In this document: one piece after another, positions 56,401-64,000 of the stretch | Numbering within the stretch: position 1 is the first letter of the stretch | Layout of the letters: each line of letters starts with the position of its first letter | NCBI RefSeq assembly: GCF_030463535.1 | Contig: NC_132893.1 | Location: 30,016,782 to 30,080,781, forward strand | DNA length: 64,000 bases | Origin: Salminus brasiliensis | Taxonomy: Eukaryota; Chordata; Actinopteri; Characiformes; Bryconidae | Direction: 5' to 3' | Translations under genes and position numbers: made by a program | The notes under the pieces: generated by a model | The model's database searches: none | What the model saw: the letters and a program-made list of their open reading frames with translations, nothing else | What the model was told of the DNA's origin: nothing

Positions 56401-59400
56401 ACCGGGGACTGAGCTTGAGATTTACCTGATAGAGCCAACTTCTGAACATTCTGATCCATACCGACAGAACATACTGCTAGTTCATTGTAGACGTGAACTG
56501 ATGACATTAAATGTTCATGAGCACAACCCCCCCCCCCCAAAAAAAAATAAAAATAAAAGGTTGCTGATAACCTTCACTGTATTCACCGTGAAATGTCTTG
56601 CAGCAGCTTCTAAATATTTCTCCTACATCTTGGTCAGCATAAACGTGAAAAGTCTCAGCTTGGCCAACACATGGTTACATCAGAGTACATTCCAATGGAT
56701 ATGTAAATCAATTCATTAAATCCTTCTCTTGCACTGCACACTGTGTGTGTTGGGGTGTGTGTGTGTGTGTGCCTGTACACTGCTTTTATTGAAATCAAAG
56801 GCAAGAGATACTGGCACCGTTGACAGACACAGAAAGGTCCTCGTGAATGCGGCTTTATGCTCCATTTCTACGTTTATTTGGTGTCGAAAAAAAATGTCAT
56901 TCCATGCCTCATAGCAGAACTGATGTAATTAAGAAAATGAAAAAGTTGCCATGGTGACAGCTTTAATGAATAGTAACAGTTGAAGGTCCTGACGGAGGAT
57001 GGAACATCGGTGTGGGCCATTTTAACCTACACACGGTAATGTTTAGGACGATGTATTTTTGGTAACGTTTGGCTACATCTACACTTCAATTAAGGGAGTT
57101 TAGCCCCCGGACCAACGGCTGTAACTGATGGTAAAGGCTGGGGGACACTTGGTCCACCACCTCTTTTTGACCTGCTGCAGATACACCATCACAGGGCAGC
57201 CGGCACACTCTGAGCAAAGCGATGGGGTCCCCAGCTTCACTGCACCAGCCAACATCGTTTTAAGAGTGATAAGGGGAGAAAGTGTCATCTACCCACCCGG
57301 AGAAAGCATAGACAATTGTGTGCTGACTCCGGCTGCTGATGGCAAAGTGCCATGGCTCGGGATTTGACCTCGTGAGCCCCGGGCCATAGTGGTAGCACAT
57401 TAAACCAATGGTGGGAGCTTTTGACTTTCGCCACTGTTTTCTTATTTTAGGTTCGTTCAATTTACAACGACAATGGATTTGTAATTATGAGAGAAGAGCT
57501 GCAAACAATTCTGCGGTTATAAAACATGAACTTGATCTTTTGGTTTGGACTTTTCTCAAGAATGAATTTTAAAACATTCATTGGAAGAATTGAAAACCAC
57601 TGAATATCTACTGTTCTGTTGTATACATGGTGTTAGACTACAGAAAGAGCTCAGTTCTCTTTTTCTGATCCTGTTTTCTGCGTGTGATTTTCTGGGACAT
57701 AACGGTAAGAACCAGCAAGTAGAGTTGTAAATCACTCACCATCTTCTCCATCTTCTTGGCTTCGATGTGCCTCATCACCTGGTCTCTCCAGTCGGCCGGC
57801 ACCCTGCCACCTCCTCCAGGCGGTCCGTCCAGGAGAGAATGCTCTGACTTCACTCTCATGTTGGGCCTCTTGGTGGGGCTGCCATGCTGGTAGTTGAAGT
57901 CACTCACTGACATGGTCCTTTCGGGCAACTCGTGGGCTGGGGGGCGTGCACTCTGCGGCCGGGGTGCTCCAGGTTCATCCATGCTGTACGTGCGAGCCGA
58001 CAGGGGCCTCTGGAGGCTCATGTGCGGTGGCCCGCGGCCCATAGTGTGGATGTCCCTGTACGTTAGGTAGTCACCCTCAGGCCCCGGCATGCGCCGAGGG
58101 TCTGGCATTACCATGGAAGCGTTGGAAGAGGTGCTGCTCTGCCGCTGCAGGGTGCCTCGCTGGCTTCCAGGGGGCAAAGTGCGCTCTTTGGCCCACATGT
58201 CAGGGGCCTTTGGTGGGCCGCGAGTCTGGGGCTGGTGGGGGTAGGGTGGGGCATTGTTGCGATTTGAATAGTTGGTGTTGGCGAGTGAATGCTGTGGAGG
58301 GAGGTAGGCCTGGTCTGGTGGGACGGGGGTGCGCTGGCCCCAAAGGTTGTCCTTAGGCACAGTGCTGCTGGTGTACTGGACGTTATACTGGGGGGGAGGA
58401 CCGGCGGGATAGCGAGCCATGCTGGTTGGAGGTTTAGAGCTGGACAGGAGGTCAGAAGATGAGGCTGAGGAACCAGGATAAACCTGCAGTTGCTGGTCAT
58501 TCAGCAGAGAGGCTGACTTGGACCGGACAATGCTCTGACCCTGGGCGCCAGAGGCCCTGGCTGCTGCTGCTGCTACCGCCTCATAGGGAGGGCTCTCCCC
58601 CTCTATAGAGTACAGCTTCATTCCGCCGGCCTCCATGTTGCTGATGCTTTGAGACTTCATGACAGGAAGCCTCCTTTTCTCCGGTGAAATTTCTTCCGTG
58701 CTGCGCGATAGCGACATATCGCTGGATGCTGTGACTCCAGCTGAGGCCGTCCTGACAACTTCATGTCTGACTGGAGCTTCCTCAATCCGGCCGTTAAAAT
58801 GCTCCCCAGGCTGCGCTTTCCCGTTCTGGTTCCCATTCTCCAGGTTCTCCAAAGATGGAGCAGTGGTATTGTTGTTGCTGCTGAAGCCAGGCTCTCCCAG
58901 GCTACCCTTGGTCTTCTCCAGGTCATCATAAACCACCATGTTGTCCGGCGGAAGTTTGGACACATTCATGTTGATCTGATCCCACTTGCTGTACTGGTCG
59001 GTCATACCGTTGTTAATTCCCTTCTCGATGAACGCCAGGCGCTCCTCCATAGACAGGTCATAGTCAGCCATCCTGCCAGCTTTGCTCTCATAGCTGCGCT
59101 GGGCCTTCAGGGCGGTCTGCAGGGACGTCTCGGAGCCATTGCAGTTTTGCAGCAGTGGCACGGTCTCCTTTAGCTGGTTCAGGTTCTCATCCTCTTGTCT
59201 AGAAAATATAAGAAACAGTCTTAGTATACTGATAAATTATCACGGTATAAGACAATATCTGAGTGGCCAGTACACACACACACACACATCAAGGGTATTA
59301 AAATAGAGTTTCTCCTGCTTTTGTTGGAGTGACTGTCTCTACTGTCCAGGGAAAAAAAGCTTTCTATTAGATTTTGGAGGAGCATTGCTGTGAGGATTTG

Positions 59401-62031
59401 ATTGTATTCAGCGATATAAGAATTCATAAGGTCAGGATGTTGGATAATCACTACTCCAACATTCCCAACTTATCCCAAAGGTATTAGATAGACCACCATC
59501 CATCATTCCAGAGAACACAGTTCCACTGCTCCACAGTTCCATGCTGGGAGCTTTTTACCCCTCTAGCCCACTCCTGGCATTAGGCATGATGCAGTGGCAG
59601 TGGATATTCGATTTACAATTCAGTATCCCATTCAGGCAGTAATATCACTACATAATCCTAGGGTAAGCTCCTTAATGCAACACATGCCTACTTTATGCTA
59701 AATTATGTATCTCATATATCTCATCAGTCCTTGTTCTATAAAGTAAGTCTACTCTAATGCTCTATATATAATATATAACTATAGTGCTGAAAATCCACCA
59801 AGCCTATATTTTGTGAGGCACATGCCTCCTAATAAAGAAAACAAGAAATCAAGGCAGGCACCTGTTCTTGGGAACAAGCGGCATCTTAGCCTCTCTCTCT
59901 GGAGTGCACAAGGAGTTGTCCTGGCTGCTGTCTGTAGTCAAGGACACGGAGTCAGACATGCGAGATGGAGAAGAGCAGTTACTGTTGTTTTGGTTACTGT
60001 TGGCCACCGTCTCATCCAGCAGAGAATCAGCATCTTTATTGTCATCTGGACGAAGAAAGATAAAACAAGAAATCCCACAATTACATGATTATTCTGTCTG
60101 TGTCTGGCATTTAGCAACTGATTTAACCATCAACATTCATTCATTCATTCATTCACAGTGGGCGTGTTGATGACATCATTACGGATGAGTTGGTAGCCCT
60201 GTTGCCATCTTCGATGTGCTGTGAACAAAACACAGCAATTTTCCTGCTGTGCCTCCGACACACGCTACACAAGTGCCACCCTTGTCTATATCATTCGGAA
60301 TACTTCCTGCAGTGAGAACGTGAAATCTGCCTCATGTATGAAAAACATTTGCCGGACATTTGAGTACATATGTTTTTAAAAAAAATAAAAAATAAAATAA
60401 AAAATGCTTAAGTAAGAAATTATTTATCAAACAGTAGCCATGTCGCCCCCTACATTTTCTGTTGTGTATTGCAATTTGTCAGAATGACGGTACCTTTTTT
60501 GTCCTTGCTGAGGGCCACCACTTTGGGCTGGTTTATGGAGATCTCAATAAGAGGAGGTCTCATTTCCGCAATCTTCATCTCCTCTTCCTCAGACGACAGC
60601 TCTTCTGAGTCCTGGGGCAGCAAGGCAATTTAACATCAGATACAGCACATACACACACATTTCACATTTACACCCAAACACAGACAGACTCATAGAGACA
60701 GCGTGTCTGGAAGAATCATTCACTGCTGGACCTCCCAACCTTATTTTGCACTGTGCTGTCCAGAAATTAACCCCAGAACACCCATCTTCCTCTTGCAGTT
60801 GAGCAGTCTTCATTTAAAAATGTCACTCACTGACCCCATTTTTGTTGCTGTGTCGCGACACATGACGCGTATTAATCTGAATAAATTCATCACTGAACGT
60901 CTGACGTGGGCAAAAGTGGGCAGGTCACCTCAAGTGTATCCTCATGGTTGACGGTGGCTCGTGTGCCATCTGAGCTCTTCAGAGGGACTCTCTCAGCATC
61001 ATGGTAATCTGGAACGTCTCTTGGCTCAGGTGGAGTGGAGTTCTGGATGCTGTTCGCTGTGGCTTTGGACTCCAGCTCGAGCGCTTTGCCATTGGCACAA
61101 GGAGTTTCGATCACCTGGTGAAGCCAATGCAAGAGCCAACAGTGTGATTCATCCAAGAAATGCACAAATAACACTCTGATGACAGATCTAAACACCACCC
61201 AGGGAATCTGACCTCATTTCAAACGCATTTCTGCTTACTTGTGGTAGCATTTTTCCACTTTCCCCAAAACAGCATGCAGGACATTAGCAATTAATATCAG
61301 TATGCTATATAAACAGTGCTTTTATATACACAGCAGTAATGGACTGAACTATGTCAATGGTTCCCAGCCTAGTTCCTGGACTCCCCCTGACTGTTAGAAG
61401 CTTTGTTTACTGAAGCCGTCAGTGTAAAACTGTAACATGCACAGTAAACAATGACCGTGGCATTGATGCAAAGCACCAAAATCACCCGCTTGTGGGGGAT
61501 TTCCAGCCTGCTAAACTCGAGCGAGTGACTCAAGTAGCATTAGAGAGTCCTATTCTACTGGCAATACTTCTCTACAGGGATTACACAACCTGTGTGTGCG
61601 CGTGCATTTCCATATCTGTGTAAGCACAGCAATGGGTGCAACTTAAGATAGCAGAATGCATTCATTACAAGGAAAGTCCACAAACATTTGGCCATATAGT
61701 GTCTAGCTGATCATGAAGACTTGTGAACTAATGCTAAGAGAGTGAGGCAGTGAGGCAGCAGCATGCTGGCCCCCAGATGCAACACGGCAACCCCCAAAAC
61801 CACTGCAGTACAATCAATGAGGCAACTGTGCTTTGCATTAGAGCACATGATTCATGGTCCTGTAGAGCTCACCTTGACTCCTACGCTCTGCACTCCGATG
61901 TGGTTCCTCTCGCTGGCCGACTCGTCTCCTGACTCATCCTCCTTGAGCCGGTGGGCCACTGACTGCGCCGTCTTCACCATGTTCTTCAGCTCGTCAGGGT
62001 ACGGTGTGGGGTAGCGCTTCAGATTCCCTTC
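47603..62031 (-). CDS. erbin: Erbin (ERBB2-interacting LAP protein), C-terminal 11 exons
   Basis: Exons in transcript order: 62031-61873, 61114-60929, 60611-60494, 60045-59862, 59198-57740, 55510-55412, 53383-53327, 48781-48605, 48445-48353, 47887-47813, 47710-47603 (stop TAG 47605-47603). Phases join into 904 codons. Erbin is a basolateral scaffold: N-terminal leucine-rich repeats (beyond the right edge) and a C-terminal PDZ domain that binds the ERBB2 tail, p120-type catenins and others, and modulates RAS/ERK and TGF-beta signalling. Visible: [17 protein letters not shown] just after the LAP-specific region; an acidic block ending in [15 protein letters not shown]; a 1459-base exon with NQNNSNCSS-type Ser/Asn text upstream and [21 protein letters not shown] inside; [12 protein letters not shown]; and the PDZ at visible residues about 814-901 with carboxylate-binding loop LGFSISGG. 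Erbin rather than LRRC7: the PDZ reads [14 protein letters not shown] and [10 protein letters not shown] as in ERBIN. Two small exons (55510-55412, 53383-53327) between the long exon and the PDZ have no clear human counterpart that I recall. Confidence 0.95.
48915..49655. repeat. 31-bp minisatellite in an erbin intron
   Basis: About 23-24 copies of a 31-base unit, TCTACAGTCAGGTTCAGGC followed by AGAATTTTACGG, with substitutions between copies (TTAGGATCAGG and TTGGGGTCAGG variants). It starts about 130 bases beyond exon 48605-48781, in the intron towards exon 53327-53383. Confidence 0.92.
50754..51062. mobile_element. Tc1-like MITE, copy 4 (internally rearranged)
   Basis: Left end ACATTATATGGACAAAAGTAT, right end AATTTGGACATATAGTGT. 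Interior motifs TTTTCTATTGGCAATACTTTTC and GTGCATTTGCACAGCTGTGTG are in the opposite orientation to copies 1 and 3. A run of 12 G lies at about 50893-50904. Confidence 0.75.
52259..52320. repeat. (CA)n microsatellite
   Basis: About 62 bases of uninterrupted AC in the erbin intron. Confidence 0.95.
54192..54644. mobile_element. Tc1-like MITE, copy 5 (most complete)
   Basis: Ends ACACTACATGTCCAGATG and CTTTTGCCCACACGGTGT, with all interior blocks of the family in order: GTTTGTGGACACCCCTTCT, TTTAAGCTGCACCCACTGCT, AATAGAATAGGACTCTCTGG, ATTGAGCTGTGGAACAGTGG, GCAATGCTCCTCCAAAATC, AGCAGGTGTATCAATAC. Lies in the erbin intron 53384-55411. Confidence 0.85.
57080..57425 (-). repeat. tRNA-derived fish SINE, reverse orientation
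   Basis: On - it reads GGTTTAATGTGCTACCACTATGG...GAGGTCAAATCCCGAGCC...GCCGGAGTCAGCACACAATT...TTTCTCCGGGTGGGTAGATGA. This is the same family as the element at 41872-42143 but longer. The B-box-like GGTCAAATCCC supports tRNA ancestry. Lies in the erbin intron 55511-57739; the rest of that intron shows no exon. Confidence 0.7.
59285..59600. mobile_element. Tc1-like MITE fragment
   Basis: Contains TCAAGGGTATTAAAATAGAG, CAGCGATATAAGAATTC, the inverted family motif CACTGCTCCACAGTTCCATG and CCCCTCTAGCCCACTCCTGGC. Ends are eroded; a CA run flanks it on the left (59273-59287). Lies in the erbin intron 59199-59861. Confidence 0.65.
61546..61702. mobile_element. Tc1-like MITE, truncated copy
   Basis: From AGAGAGTCCTATTCTACTGG through AGCACAGCAATGGGTGCAAC to the terminal CATTTGGCCATATAGTGT. 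It is the family in reverse orientation with one end only, in the erbin intron 61115-61872. Confidence 0.75.
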
Positions 62032-64000
62032 CTGGACATTTTTAGATAAGAGGACAGTCAATCTCCATGCACCATGAGAACTGCTCTCTATTTACATCCG
62101 TTTTGTTTATGTTGCCATTTTAGGGCAAAATGTCACACAGAGCTACAATCCGGTGCGCTAATATAGAACGCTAGAATAGGCGGATTTCACGCTCTCTGCA
62201 ATCCAACGTACCTAACTACATTCATTTTTACATGCACTTGGATTTTCATTCCAAGTCATTTTGGAGCATTTCTATTGGTCCATTCGTCATAACATTTTGA
62301 CACAATGTAAAGAACAACTGCCAGATTCACACAACATGTGAAAATATTAAGAAACGCCTATAACGTACATTTACATTTATGGCATTTAGCTGACGCTCTT
62401 ATCCTCTTATCTCAAGGTTTACTCGTATTACAGAGGAGGGACAATGTAGTGTTAGGAGTCTGGCCCAAGAACCCCTGGCCCTATTGGTGTAGCGCAGCAC
62501 AGGCACCCAGACCAGGAATCGAACCCCGGGCTCCCACATGGTGTGGTAGCTCACTAGCAGCTTGTGGTGTTATCTGTTGCACTACACCAACCACAATATA
62601 TGTATATCTAATGTATATCTTAATGTGAGTATGTATCTGGTGAAACTGAAACAGTGACCACAATAACCAGTGTGTCCCTGTACATCTTATTACTGAATAT
62701 CTTCACACGTCTACCAGTAACAAAACGGGCCGCTCAGCAATTCTGCACCTAAACAGTGCTCCAATGTTGTAGGTGCAACTGATAAACTGCCCACTCTGCG
62801 TAAGTTAATGCATCATAGGCGAACTATGAAGCCGTTCCCTTTAGGAAAGACCATTTCAGGGCATTTTAAATCAGTCCCAGGAGGCTAATGGCACTCTACA
62901 CAGGCCAGACTGATGACATGGACACTCAGATAGGGTGACAGCGATGCTCCATCAGACAGGGACAACTTAAAGGACTGCATGTGTTACTAGTATCAGGGAA
63001 GACAGCCAGACTGAATCACCAGGAGAGGTTGTTTCAGGCAGGGTGGAACACTCAGGCAGTGTGAGTGTGTGTGTGTGTGTGTGTGCATATTATAGAAGCA
63101 AAAATGGAGGGAAAAAAAGAAAAGGAAAGGTAGACAGATGGAGAAGAGAGGGGGTGAGAAGGAGAGACATCTGGCTCTGGTGGCAATACCGCTATAAAAG
63201 AGCAGTGAAGTCCTCCAAATCAACCTCCAGTTAAACTGGAACCTTCAGAAGGTTAAAGAATGATGGATCGGTTTCACAACATTCACACATACTGGGATTT
63301 TCCCATTGGTTTTCCCACATCTGCTCCAATAGATCCAGTATGAACTGTTCGCAGAAACACTCATTTAGCTTTGTCGTCGTGATTAGGCTATTTAAAGTTA
63401 AAGTTCAGTGAAAAAATCTAATGAACATGATTAATCACTGACCCCAGATCAGCCAAGGCATGTGGTACCTGACATACATGTGCTTCTTTAGTTTAGAATG
63501 GGAGATGCTAAGGTAATGTTGCTAACAAAAACTAGGATTAGACTGTCACCAATCTACTCTCTAAATATATGGCCAAAAATGTCTCTCAATCCAGATTTTT
63601 CACAAAGGAAAATTAATTAGCGTAAACTTTTGAACTAATATCAGTCCATGCAGTTTTATGTAATCTTTATTTGTTTATGTAGCTTTTTAAATTAATTATT
63701 TTATTCATGAATTGATTTCATTAATAATTAATTAATGCGCCTGTATTTACCAAAATGAGATTGATGACCGTCCAAGTCTAAAGTCTGTTAGCATCATTAG
63801 CCTAGCACCTCCCATTCCAAGAGGCACACGTCAGATATCAAACATGTCTTGGCAGAACGACTGCAGCAGGGGTCAGTGATCTGGGATCAATCATCCAATC
63901 ACCTTTAAATTTGGGGTCTAACAAATTATGCAGCAAGTCTGAGTGAATGTGGCCAGATACACGCCGGGGAGGAAGCTGGATCATACACAAACACTGTTTG
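62032..64000 (-). other. erbin: erbin intron reaching the right edge
   Basis: No further erbin exon is recognisable; the leucine-rich-repeat exons must be beyond 64000. Contains an L2/SINE-type repeat at 62366-62590 and a TG run at about 63061-63085. A/T-rich with ATTAATTA runs near 63690-63740; otherwise nothing seen. Confidence 0.6.
62366..62590. repeat. L2-tailed SINE-like repeat
   Basis: Begins ACATTTACATTTATGGCATT followed by TAGCTGACGCTC (the L2-type tail). Then come GGTGTAGCGCAGCACAGGC, CCAGGAATCGAACCCCGGGC and TGTTGCACTACACCAACC. The middle looks like an inverted tRNA-type B box (GGGTTCGATTCC on -). Confidence 0.7.

Noticed and set aside
57638-57739. Extension of the long erbin frame past the donor at 57739/57740
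   Set aside because: The strong donor ATG|GTGAGT ends the exon; downstream residues lose similarity to erbin, so this is intron reading.

Overview
This window is nuclear DNA from a ray-finned fish, probably an otophysan (catfish, characin or carp relative). The gene structures, with short exons, GT-AG introns, long 3' UTRs and CpG-rich promoters, are vertebrate. The many Tc1-like MITEs, tRNA-derived SINEs and L2-like fragments are of types common in such fishes. The species call is inference.

Four protein-coding genes can be built exon by exon with consistent reading phases. (1) mamdc2, + strand, 1752-12744: 12 exons giving the last 627 codons of a secreted MAM-repeat protein; its 5' end lies off the left edge. 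(2) smc5, + strand, 14454-29891: complete, 24 coding exons, 1081 codons, the SMC5 ATPase arm of the SMC5/6 genome-stability complex. (3) zfand5, - strand, 34528-32642: complete, 4 coding exons plus a probable non-coding first exon near 39 kb, 209 residues, with an A20 and an AN1 zinc finger. (4) erbin, - strand, 62031-47603: the last 11 exons (904 codons) of a LAP-family scaffold, ending in a class-typical PDZ domain; its leucine-rich-repeat half lies beyond the right edge.

Layout: mamdc2 and smc5 run head-to-tail on +. smc5 and zfand5 are convergent, with poly(A) signals about 0.9 kb apart around a dead Tc1-like transposase. erbin follows zfand5 on -, separated from its promoter by about 4.7 kb of repeat-rich DNA. 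mamdc2, smc5 and zfand5 are linked on human 9q21, while human ERBIN is on 5q12, so the window spans a junction of two human synteny blocks.

The genes do not form one pathway. The less ordinary content is in the non-coding DNA: a perfect 66-bp-arm inverted repeat in an smc5 intron, a telomere-like hexamer array with a 108-bp higher-order period in mamdc2, a 0.55-kb CCCT-rich array touching an smc5 splice acceptor, a LINE insertion with a 16-bp target duplication nested in an older repeat, a hAT-like element, a MITE with 62-bp terminal repeats beside the zfand5 promoter, and a 31-bp minisatellite in erbin. I saw no evidence of a new enzymatic or defence system.
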